This document shows positions 12,336-23,196 of a stretch of DNA of 64,000 nucleotides, one piece after another. This stretch comes from Stromatinia cepivora (lineage: Eukaryota; Ascomycota; Leotiomycetes; Helotiales; Sclerotiniaceae): the NCBI GenBank assembly GCA_014898415.1, contig RCTD01000003.1, positions 2,232,001-2,296,000 of the forward strand, given 5' to 3'. Position numbers and translations under genes: made by a program. The notes under the pieces are model-generated. The model saw nothing but the letters and a program-made list of their open reading frames with translations, did no database searches and was not told the DNA's origin. Within the stretch, counting starts at the first letter, position 1. The number at the start of each line of letters is the position of its first letter.

Positions 12336-13688
12336 ATGGGTATCAAACAATTGATGTCTATCATCAAGGATGAAGCTCCTGATGCTGTTAAAGAAGGAGA
12401 AATCAAAAATCAATTTGGTAGGAAAGTCGCTATTGTATGTACCTTACTGTGATTCTATACTTACTTTTGCGCAATTAACTAACTTTTTATCTAGGATGCG
12501 TATGTATTTTCGACAGTAATATTCATATATTCCAGAAACTAATACCTGCCAGCTCCATGTCTATCTATAGTTTCCTCATTGCCGTCCGCTCTGGAGGTGA
12601 AATGCTCACAAACGAAGAGGGTGAAACTACCTCCCACTTGATGGGCATGTTCTACCGCACTCTCCGTATTGTCGATAATGGTATCAAACCAGTATACGTC
12701 TTCGATGGCGCACCACCAAAACTCAAGTCCGGCGAATTAGCAAAACGTTTCCAACGCAAAGCAACTGCTACAGAAGGATTAGAAGAAGCCAAAGAAACCG
12801 GTACCGCAGAAGATATTGAGAAGTTTTCAAGGAGAACGGTTAGAGTTACCAGAGAACATAATGCGGAGTGTCAGAAATTGTTGAAGTTGATGGGAATTCC
12901 CTATATTATTGCACCAACGGAGGCAGAGGCACAATGTGCTGTGTTAGCTAGAGCGGGAAAGGTTTATGCGGCGGCGAGTGAGGATATGGATACATTATGT
13001 TTTGATTCTCCTATCCTTCTACGACATCTCACATTTAGTGAACAACGCAAAGAACCCATCCAAGAAGTTATTTTGGAAAAAGTCCTCACAGGTTTAAATA
13101 TGGATCGCAAACAAGTAAGAAACTCTGACATTCCCTAAATTGGCGCAATGCTAACATCATCCAAAGTTCGTAGATCTCTGCATCCTCCTCGGTTGCGATT
13201 ATCTCGACCCCATTCCCAAAGTTGGTCCACACACCGCTCTTAAACTTATTCGCGAACACGGTGATCTAGAAACCCTCGTCGCATGGATCAAAGCCGACAA
13301 AAAAGAACGTTATACCATTCCAGAAGATTGGCCCTACCAAGATGCTCGCGAACTCTTCTTCAACCCTGATGTCCGCTCAGCCGATCACGAAGACTGTGAT
13401 TTCAAATGGGAAGCCCCTGATATCGAAGGACTTGTCAAATTCCTCGTCGTCGAAAAAGGTTTCTCCGAAGATCGTGTTCGCAGCGCTGCTCAAAAACTTA
13501 CCAAGAATCTCAAATCATCACAACAAGCCAGATTGGAGGGATTCTTCAAACCAATCCCAAAGACAGATGAAGAAAGAGCTAGTTTAAAACGCAAAAATGA
13601 TGAGAAAAATGAGGCGAAGAAAAAGAAGGTTAAGGATGAGAAGAAGGAGAAAGCAAAGGCGAAGGCAAAGCCAAGGGGTACTGCTTAG
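12336..13688 (+). CDS. FEN1: Flap endonuclease 1 (FEN1/Rad27)
   Basis: Structure-specific nuclease that removes 5' flaps during Okazaki-fragment maturation and long-patch base-excision repair, working with PCNA. Exons are 12336..12434, a 5-nt microexon 12495..12499, 12553..13114 and 13167..13688, giving 395 aa, the usual length. The microexon (GATGC) gives the catalytic metal ligand Asp34 and part of Ala35 of VAIDASMSIY; skipping it shifts the frame. Both flanking introns have good branch sites (AACTAAC, AACTAAT). Other motifs: [31 protein letters not shown] and [13 protein letters not shown]-binding PIP box, QARLEGFF, is at about 342-349, followed by a Lys-rich tail suited to nuclear import and DNA contact. 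The codons are intact. Confidence 0.96.
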
Positions 13689-14814
13689 ATGTTTTAGTGG
13701 TGATTCGTGGAGACATCAAAGGAGCAACGTGTATCATCTGCTATATTCGGGTTTGGTTCAACGGCGTACATGCATTAAACGAATTGGAAAGGGGCAAATG
13801 GAGTTCAAACGGTGCAAGCATACCATATTTTTGCTTCGGGTACATTAAGTAACTATCCATGAATGGGATAGGATGGCGGTATATTGAAATGTAGCAAAAT
13901 CTACTAGCTACCAATAAATGCAATACGTTAAATACATTCATCATGCTTCACAAAGATCATCTTCTTATGTTTACCGGTCTATCATTTTCCTCTCCTGGTG
14001 GAGTCAAATAGTTTCTCCATCATTTCTTAAACCCAATCTAATAGTTCTAGATCATTGCTCTTCTCTTTGCAAGGAAAGGAATATCTAGTAGGTATTTAGG
14101 ACCTAATACTCCCTCATACTCATCCTATCTTCTGCCCGTCAACCTATCAAGCTATATCCTATATCCTATCGAAACTAGCGGTGGAAAAGTTGTTAGATTA
14201 TTAGATACTTATATATATACGAGTATATATATATATATGTTTTACCTACTAGGTAGGTCTCTTCTAATTATTTTCTATCTCATGTCGTCTTATTCTTCTC
14301 TTCGTTTTCACATTTCATTCACTCTTTCATTCACACTCCCATTCTATCATTTTAACTCTCCTATACAGGGCTAGTTATCCTATCCTGTCCCAATATATTC
14401 TATTCTACACTTACCCTCAACCCCTCATCTATTTATAAAACACTCTCGTTATAAAACATCCCCTTTCAATTCCTATTGAATTATGAAATTACACACATAA
14501 CTTCACTAAACATTATACTTTAATTTGTGATCAATACTAGGTATTTAATTTATATCATCCCATTTCATCTAATCGCATCCCTATTATAATCTCAGATCAA
14601 AAACTCTCACTATCTATCTTCCAATTGCTTTCTTCTCTTATCCACCCTTCTCATCTTTTCCTTCCATCTACTATATTTCCATCCATCTACCTACCTAATC
14701 CTCACCCCCCTCACCCCCTTCACCCTCTTCACCCTCCACTCTTCTCTCTTCAACATTCCCTCTCTATACTCTCCTTCCATATTCATTCTCTACACCCTCC
14801 AAACCATCTAACAT

Positions 14815-14870
14815 CTATCCATTTATCTATCCATTTATCTATCCATTTATCTATCCATTTATCTATCCAT
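14815..14870. repeat. 12-bp repeat (ATCTATCCATTT)n
   Basis: Four or more tandem copies of a 12-bp ATCTATCCATTT unit, decaying into ATCC repeats at the right edge. Non-coding. Confidence 0.88.
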
Positions 14871-15295
14871 CCATCCAACTACCTCCCCATTACCCACCCT
14901 CCCAACAACACCCTCCAACAACGCCCTCCCAACCCAAGATTCCCTCAAGCTTACAATCTCAACAAACAACCACCTACCTATCCATCGACTCCCTCAATCC
15001 CTTATTCCCTCATCCTCCCCCAACCTTCCACCGACCCTTAATCCACAGCCGTTCTATACATTCACTACAAATTCCTATTATTCTGATTCTCATTCACATC
15101 CTCACTCACTTTGTTGACAGGAATCAGATTTATTCATTTATATCTACCTAGGTACTATACCTGTATATATTCATTCATTTTATTTGCATGTATATTGATT
15201 TATTCAATAAGTTTAGTTGATGTCAGTTAGCTTGAAAAATACTCAAGTCAAGTTAACTCATTTTCATAAACTCTAACTAGCTCTCAGAACAATAT

Positions 15296-15342
15296 AATCC
15301 AAATCCAAATCCAAATCCAAATCCAAATCCAAATCCAAATCC
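15296..15342. repeat. (CCAAAT)n hexanucleotide repeat
   Basis: About seven to eight tandem CCAAAT units in gene-free sequence. Confidence 0.9.
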
Positions 15343-15788
15343 AACCCAGATTCAAATTTAAATTTAATTCGACATTGAGATCTCAGTTCTTGATAATGAT
15401 TATTCTATTCTAATCTATCATTTCTATTCCTAATAATCATTCCAATAATACCAATAATACCAATGAATACAATTCCAACCCCATCCAGCCATTCAGCCGC
15501 CATTAACCCATATGCATCCAAGTACCTCTATTCCATCCAACCCATCCAACAACCTCTAACCTATACATCAACCTATCCCCACTCTCTATTCATAAAGCCA
15601 ATACTACTCTATACCAATAAATAAACCTGATCACTACTCCATACTCAAACCAAACCCTCATCCCTCATCTCTTTCCACTCCACTTTCTCTTCTTCCTAGT
15701 CCAAACAACCATTCCATCACGGCTACCCACACACATACTCGTCCCTCCCCCCCCCCCAATTCACACACACCAAAAGAAATAAACTCAT

Positions 15789-18700
15789 TTAATCCTGCCT
15801 CCATAAAATCCCACCACCAACCCAATCCCAAAAACCCTTTCCATTTCCATTCTTATTCTCATATCCACCATCTCCCTCTTCCTCACTATCTCCCTCACTA
15901 TCATTCCCCTCACTACCTTCATCCTCATAACCACAAACATCTCTCTTCCTCATATTCGCCACATTACTCGCTTTCCCACCTTTTCGCTTCTTTCCACTCC
16001 TCCCGCCCCTTTCCACCTCTACTTCCCTTTCCACTCCCAGACGGACAACACCCACAACCCAATTTATCACAATCGTGCAATTCATCTTCATCTTCATCCC
16101 TACTCCAATTCCCATTCCCTTCCATCCCACCACCACAAACCCCCCCTCCTACCGCACCGCCACATCTTCCCCTCCTGAACTCCTTTACCCTTCCCACCCA
16201 AAACCAACCCCTTCAACTCCTCCACCGTTTGCCTCAAACGTCTAATCTCCTCTAAATCCCTCTCCCTCTCCACCTCCCACCATTCCTCCATCCTTACCTT
16301 CTCAATTTCCCGTTTCTTTAACAAATGTCTCATGAAATATTCCACCCTCTTCTTTTCCCTTTCTTCTTCTTCCTTCAACAGTTCGAGTTCAAATTCAAAT
16401 TCAGGGAAACAGAATTTCCTTCCTTCATCTTCATCTTTCTCCTTTCCCCTAATCTTCCCACTATCTCCTTCATTTCCTGAAGTTATACCAGCCTCAACTA
16501 ATCCCTCCATTCCCACAGCATCTGGTATCCAACTCCCTATTTTCCCCTCAATTTTCTTCTCCATCTCCAAGAGTTCAAGTCTCTCAATCCTCTCTTCAAA
16601 TACTCTCATACAATCCTTCTGTTTTCCTTTTCCATCATCGCTGATCTCAAGTTTAAACCCCTCCTCCTGATCTCTACTCCTCCCATCCCTATCAATATCC
16701 TTAAACTCCACATCAGGATTATACTCCCTATTAAAAAGCTCAGCACCTTGTTTCAATACTTGTTCATCACCATTTTCCTCCTTGCTATCCTTTTCCCCGG
16801 ACAATTCTCCAAAAACTGCCTTTCCCTTCCCACTCCCATCTTCCCTCCTCATCTTCTCAATTTCTTCCTTTGAGGAGTCTCTATTAATCCGCTGCCATAA
16901 TTCCATCCTCAAAGCCGGCGAATATCCCCCCACCATATCAAAATCCGGTAACTCCGAAAACCGCTGAACCTTACTCGACGATGCGAGGTCCACCTCATCT
17001 CGCCCCGGTAAAGATAAATCCAAAACACTCCCAACCGGCAAATCTCCCACTTCAACATTATCGCCCAACCGCTCAATCCTCATCTCAGAATCCATCAACA
17101 TTCCCTCCACCTCAATAACTTCACCAAAAGTCCAATCCTCTTTCATCTCAAACTCACTCTCTACCTCCTTCCTAACCCTATCCTCGAAACTCTCCACCCC
17201 ATTTTCCACCATCTTCCTCTCATCCTCCAGATCCAATATTTCCCTCTTCAATTTCGCCAACTCTTCTTCTGATCTAAGCCTATCAGCCGCAAGAAGATTT
17301 TCAACTTCCAAAAGCTGTTTTATGATTATTTCTCCCTTCGTTTTCAAACCTCCACCAATAGCCAACTCCCTACTCGTTTGCTGTTCGAGAGAAATAGGAG
17401 TATCTAAGCTCATGAATTCTTCCTCTCCATCTCCATCATTATCCATAGTAATCTTACTTTTGGACTTTGGTTTCGACGAAATCGGCACCATCAAATCCAC
17501 CTCATAAGGTTCGATTCCTCTCTCCTTCCAGAATTTATTACTTATGTCCCCCTCCTTCTCATCATATCCATCCCTCTTCACCCTCCCCAAAACTCTCAAT
17601 AATCCCACATCTCTAACCTCCCTCGTCCATTCCACTTCCTTGTGATCTTCCCAATCCACTCCTTCCTCACCAATCTTCTCTCCATCCCAACCCTTCCCAT
17701 AAAGCGCGCCCCAAACCTCTTTCATTTGATTCCCCAAATATCCCATCCTCTCACAGCCACTTTCCCTCCCTCACCCTAACCCCCTTCAACTCCTTCTCCA
17801 ACTCATCAACCATCATCTTTAACTCGCCAACCTCTATTTTCAAATCTCTAATCTCTCCCTCCATTCCCTCAACCCTTGAATTCTGAAAGATTCTCCCCAA
17901 CGAAGAACTTGAAGATTTCTTCGCCGAACTAGGCGATTTCGATCGATTAACCTTTTGAAGTCTCTTACGAGGCGATGGAGATCGAATAGGTATAGCTGGG
18001 GGGTCGACGGCTAGCAATGGAGGCGAATTATGACCATCTATTTGAGGGATTGAGCGGCGGATACGCGTGGGTACTGTCAATTATCAACATGATTTCAAGC
18101 ATCAAGATACCGCTCAGAAAACTCACCCCCCTCAAATTTACCCTGTGAAATACTCATCAAACCGCATCTATTCTCCCCTATCTGTACTTTTCGTTCTTCT
18201 TCATCAGTCTCACCATCCATATCCATCTCCTCTCTCACATCCCTAACACCAACCACCGCCCCCTTAGAATTTTTCATCCAGAACTTTTGCATTTCCTCTT
18301 CACTTTCACTACATCTCTCATTTCCCAGTAACCATTCCTCCGATCCATGTCCATCAAAACTCTTAGCACAATCAGATCCGAATGAGCTGTAGAAATTTTG
18401 CGGTGTCCAGGGCATAGAGCTAGACCCACTTGGCTGTGAAAAAGCTCTCTTTTTCGCAAGGATATTGAGAAGTTGTTCTCGACATAGCAATGCCTCCCTC
18501 TGGCAGATTTCCGTCATCTTCCCGAGGTGTCCAAGAAATGGGTTTGAATATAGTTGCATAGTGACGCTCACCGCGTTCACCAGTTTTTTCTTTGACAGTA
18601 TAATGAATGGAATGCTTAGGTGTCATCGATTTTAAGACCTTCTGATGAACAGGAGAAAAAGCCCTCCGAACTCTTAATATCGCGCTCAATCGAGTCTTGG

Positions 18701-20506
18701 AGATTCTCCTTTAAACTTAGACCATCCTCACCATTTTCAAGCCTAGGGGAATGCAATTTAAATTGTCGAAGTGGATATTCCAATGATGAGATAGTACTTC
18801 CTTGGAAGAGCGGGAAGTTTCCATCATCCTTAGCATTTGCCTCAGCCGAACCATCCACACTCACACTTGAAGATGACTCAGCCACATGTCTGATCGTGAA
18901 AGGATCCATCTTAGTCTTGTAATTATCTATTACAGACAAAGACATCGGACTTCCAAGATTACTCGAAAATCCTTCCAAACTCGCAATAGCACGTTCATGC
19001 GTTCTCTGAGGCGAATCATCTACACTCGGCTTCAAACTACTCCTTTCAACAACATCATCCACGCTATGATTTTTAAGCCCACTGGCACAAAACTCTGTCT
19101 CTTTAAGTGAAGTGACCTCCCCCATACCCTCCTGACTAGGTGATGGAACATCATTTCTGCGGGGATGGGGGGAGGTAAAGAGAGTTTCCCTAGCTTCACG
19201 TACTAAATGAGGTACTCTGAGAGAAAACCTCGGATACTTGCGTTGCGACTATTGTTCTCTTGTGATATGTCCAGAGCGTTGTGAAAGGCTTTGACACTAG
19301 GGGTGGATCGTTCATTCCCTAGATGTCCATCCATATCGAGTTCCGGAACCTGTTCACAGCTCATGCTAAAGGCTCTCTCGAACTCATTTCCGCTCTCAGA
19401 AGTGTGAAAGGGTTTGATATCAGGATTTGAGTATTCATTCCCAATATGTTCGTCCGTACTTTCCAGTCCAAAAACATCTTCACATCTCACACTAAAGATT
19501 CCTTCCCGCTCATTTTCCCTCTCAGAATCATAAACAGATCCGATAAAAGGAGCGAAGTTCTCATCCCCAAGATTTCATCCGTACTTTCGGGTTCCGAAAC
19601 CTGCTCACATCTCACGCTGAAAACTCTCTCTAGCTCATTTTCGCTCTCAGAACTGTTCGTGTTACTATGGCTTTCAGTTGATACGATTTGAGAATTCTCT
19701 TGTGCGATACCATATTCGTCGGGGCTTTCATGTTCTGGAACTTTCTTTGGGCTGAAGATTCTTTCCGGGTCGTTTTCTCCTCCGATGAGTGTTAGGTGCT
19801 GGGGATTATCTTGTATAGTTTCAGCGGTGCCCGATTGTGGCATTTCCTTTGGATCCATTTGCTTGGTATCAATTGAACTTTTCGTATTGAACACATAGCG
19901 ATCCGAATCCTTGGTTGTGGTAGCGGCTAGTCTTTCTTCTCTCTCCCTACTCGCTCCAAAAATCCTCATATTACTCGCCATCATACGACTTAGTCCACTC
20001 AATGATGAGGAAAAGTCGTCTGTACCATTTTCCTTTGTATCATCCAAGTCTTTCAAAGTCACACCCTTCCCTTTTGACTTCCTTGAAGTTGATAAAACCT
20101 CCAACCCATCGTGAAGATCCCTATCCAACCTCCTTTCCCGCAAACTCTTCAAACCACCTTCAAACCTCTCAATTGTATTCACCCTCGCAGAATCACTATC
20201 AAATGACCCAACATTCGAAGGCTTGACCATATCTTCCTCAACATCATAAGTATGAATCGAATCTTCAGACTCTGCTTCAAATGCCATTCCACAATCTATT
20301 CCCGAGTCTCTTCTAGGACTTGGACCTGGACTCAGACTCGGATTTCCAACCTCTCCGTTGGAACATGAGCCATCCATTCCCAATCCAATACTCGCACTAC
20401 TCTTTCTCTTCTTAAGACCTCTAATAGTCTTTTGAGGGGACCTCGTTCTTCTCCTAATGGTCTCTTTCCCATTGGAGGAAGAGCCAGAGCCTGCCCAGAT
20501 ATGCAT
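15789..20506 (-). CDS. Ser/Glu-rich coiled-coil protein, frame-disrupted
   Basis: Function not recognised. Coding-like frames follow each other on the minus strand: 20506 to about 19575, 19573 to about 19228, about 19227 to 18616, 18580 to 18127, 18073 to about 17780, and 17746 to 16100, with acidic tail frames down to 15789. The first part is basic and Ser-rich. It then carries tandem repeats of about 42 residues with FSVRCE and EHIGNE cores (about 19300-19700). The later part (16200-17750) is Glu/Lys-rich with heptads, fitting a long coiled coil. An ordinary 53-nt intron (18074..18126, GTGAGT..TTGACAG) joins two frames. A 57-nt intron could bridge the join near 17,775. The break near 19,573 is a one-base deletion in a repeat unit and no intron explains it; joins near 19,227, 18,600, 16,150 and 15,964 are unresolved. 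It may be a decaying gene, or a real gene with sequence errors. Exact ends are uncertain. Confidence 0.5.
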
Positions 20507-20563
20507 TTCAATTGTATAACGAATTGCACAATGAGATAGTTTGTGTAGAAGATGGTATCTAAT

Positions 20564-21941
20564 TCACCACGAAACTCCTCGTGAAACTGATTCTGTATCG
20601 TTTCCGAGCTTAGGAAAAAGTTCGGCTGGAAGTCAATCAGTATCAAATTCCCAGAATGATCCAACAATCATATGTCCACTTTCATAACCAACAAAAACTA
20701 GTATTAACCTACCTAAATCTTTATCCTTTTCTTCTGAATTCTCCAAAGGTATGGCGTATGGGGTCAATGGAACATTAAAACAATAAAAGTACGTTACTTT
20801 ATTCGTAGTATGGACGAAGCACTTGACCTCAATCCGTTTTCCTTTGGAAGTAGGTCCTTTGGAAGTAGGCCACCAATTTTCAAGTATTTGAACGTTGATG
20901 GGTTGTTGTAATGCTTCAATCCAAACGGTATGGTATTCAGTGTTTGAAATGGATGAACTTGTTTGATTTCTGTAGCTTGGCTGAATGATTCTGTGAACAC
21001 TTGGCAGACACTCAGATTGCCTTCGGGAATCACATAGAATTTCGCTTCGATTTTGATTTCAATTTGAAGAGTATGGCTACTCTGTTTTGGTATTTAGGAC
21101 CTCCAGGTGGAAACGGGGGGAAAACGACGATGAAAAATTTCGTACAAAGTACGTTCGAGAAGCTGCCGTTGGATGCCCGGAAACGATTCTGCCAATAGTT
21201 TCCCTTTTAACTGTCTGAAGTAATCGTTGATGTCTATACCGTACAAGGCTTGGAACTGGGCTTTTTCACTCAGACCTCGATTTTGATGAAGAGTACGTAA
21301 AATTGCAGCACGATACTCTCGAAGATTGATCTGTTCTCCTCTACGTCTCGATGAAGAATAGTGACAGAAGTCAGCGTACTCTGCCTGCCTTTGGTTTTGA
21401 AATCCTTGTACTCTTGCTCAATTTGTTTCTCGAGTGCAACAAGTTCTTCTTCATCTATATTCTCATCCGCTTGAGGCTCTCTTCTTGCTTGCGGGAGTGG
21501 TCCCTCAAAAGGAAGGTCGTTATGTCCTCGTCTTGTGTGTTGGTGTAGCTCCTGGGGTATTTGACCTCGATCGTGATTCTGATGCAACACAGGCAGTGCT
21601 GGGACCGGTTCCCGGGGTTGTTGTGCTTGGTTGTGTCTTTGATTGATATTAAATTCTCCAGGCTGTGCTGGGACTGGCTCCCGAGGTTGCTGTCCTCGAT
21701 CGTGATTCTGATGCAACACAGGCAGTGCTGGGACTGGCTCCCGAGGTTGTTGTCCTTGATCGTGTCTCTGATTGCGATTAAATTCTCCCTGTGCCTGACT
21801 TGGCAAATCCCAGGGTCTTTGACGCTGACTGTGATACACTTCTCTATGTGGTTGACCCTGCAATTGTCTATCAACCTGATTTGGTGCCTGCCACTGTACT
21901 TGACCTTGATGTGGCTTAGAAGGGAAACCTTGTGGATCCAT
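20564..21941 (-). CDS. Q-rich repeat protein of unknown function
   Basis: Not recognised. A four-exon model keeps phase throughout: 21380..21941, 21101..21338, 20713..21044 and 20564..20625, giving 397 aa. Residues 1-150 are Gln/Pro/His-rich and contain near-identical copies of a unit with QQPREPVPA and LHQNHDRGQ, then an acidic stretch (DENIDEEEL). The rest looks globular, with segments such as YRAAILRTLHQNRGLSEKAQ, EYHTVWIEALQQPINVQILE and KRIEVKCFVHTTNKVTYFYC. A 15-nt tandem duplication gives PTSKGPTSKG. Intron 3 (20626..20712) has GTAGGT, a good branch site and TTCCAG. Intron 1 is only 41 nt, and intron 2 has a weak GTCCTA donor, so those joins are tentative. If intron 3 is retained, the frame ends at 20633. 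It ends only 57 nt before the next minus-strand frame, so a single larger gene is possible. Confidence 0.55.
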
Positions 21942-21989
21942 TCATATCCAATTGATTGTAGGTATGATATTGTTTGGCTGTTCGTGAAA

Positions 21990-22084
21990 TGTGAGTTGAT
22001 GAAGACTAAATTGATGAAGAGTGAGTTGACGAAGAGTGAGTTGATGAAGACTGTATTGATGAAGAGTGAGTTGACGAAGAGAAA
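21990..22084. repeat. Minisatellite upstream of the Q-rich gene
   Basis: Six to seven imperfect copies of a 12-15 bp unit (GAGTTGATGAAGA / GAGTTGACGAAGA). It lies just before the start codon at 21941 on the minus strand, so it falls in the 5' leader or proximal promoter of that gene. Confidence 0.8.
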
Positions 22085-23196
22085 CTTAATTCAGAGCAAC
22101 AAAGCAAACCTCCAAATAAACTCCCAAGGCAAGTCCGACCTTGATCTCCCTCCTAAAATTAAATCACAGAAAAGAGTAGATCCCTGGAGAACCGATTATT
22201 CTGGGATATTTGGCCAAGATGAATAAAAATACCAACCACTTACATTACAAACCACACACAAAACTTTTATTTCGGTTTTTGCTTTCCTTTTAATTTTTAA
22301 TTTGATTTTATTCTCAATTTCCATTTCCATATCTCTATTACAAGAATCTATTGCTCCATGCCATCAGTCCAGCCCAGTCCAGAAATCTCTCGACTCTCTC
22401 ACTCTTCCTCCATTCACTCTTTCCCTCAAATCACCCCATCACCCCATCACCCCATCAATCTATCTACAAATCCCATCCTCAATCCTCAGTCCTCAATCTA
22501 CCATCTCAGCTACCCCCTTCCCCCTCACTTCCTCTTCACTTCCCTTCACCTCATTTCATTTCTCTCCCCCCTTTTTTCACCCCCCTATTTGTCCACCCCA
22601 ATCCACACCAAAATCCACACCACAATCCACAAATCCACACCAAGATCAAGACCAAGAAAGATCCATACTTTCCCATTCCATCCCATCTCACAACTCACAA
22701 CTCACAATTCAAATTTAAACTCAAAACTGAAAAGAAAAAAAAGTCAATAGTAGAGATTGTGCCTTCCGTCCCTCCATCTTCCCTCCCTTTCCCCTTACAT
22801 CTTCCCTCCCTTCACCTTCCATCTTCCCTTCCCCTCCTCTCCACAGAACCCAAAGCACAAAAGAAAGCCCCCCCCCAAATCTGTCAATCGATCCTGTCAA
22901 GTCTGAAGTCCAAAGTCAAAAGGAAAGTAATAAAAAAAGATTAACAAGTAAAAGAAAGTCCCAACCACCCAAGGTAAAGAAAGAAAGAAACAAGGAGAGA
23001 AGAAAAAAAAAAGGGCGATTCGCTAGATGGTATCATGGTATCTTATCTTATCCTCCACTTACTGCGCCTATTGACTATCACTCTACACCACTCCCCTCAT
23101 CCCTCTCCACTATGTATTATTTCATCCCCTAGACTCTTCTATCCATATTCTCTATTCATTCACACCACTCCTTGCCCCTATACACATCGACCCCGC
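22085..23196. other. Pyrimidine-rich spacer 3' of the PIP5K gene
   Basis: Very C/T-rich on the plus strand; three overlapping plus-strand frames (22302-22944) are Ser/Pro/His low complexity due to composition. There is a short purine-rich stretch near 22,975-23,010. No supported gene; it should hold the PIP5K 3' UTR on the minus strand. Confidence 0.6.

Larger units (their letters stand above)
13689..15788. other. Pyrimidine-rich gene-free spacer 3' of FEN1
   Basis: Strongly C/T-rich on the plus strand, with several microsatellites and TACCTAGGTA-type words (for example 15145-15154). The open frame at 14625..15041 is Ser/Pro/His low complexity created by this composition. I see no supportable gene. 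The first part should hold the FEN1 3' UTR. Confidence 0.6.

Noticed and set aside
14625..15041. 138-codon plus-strand Ser/Pro/His-rich frame
   Set aside because: Low complexity created by C/T-rich repeats including the 12-bp array; no domain or splice support.
16332..16967. Plus-strand Ser-rich frames
   Set aside because: Antisense shadows of the Glu/Lys-rich minus-strand coiled-coil region.
17509..17518. GGTTCGATTC, a tRNA B-box-like word
   Set aside because: No D-arm or acceptor stem can be formed around it and it lies in coding-like sequence.
22302..22944. Three overlapping plus-strand frames of 130-197 codons
   Set aside because: All three frames are open at once because the stretch is almost purely C/T/A with few stops; products are Ser/Pro low complexity.
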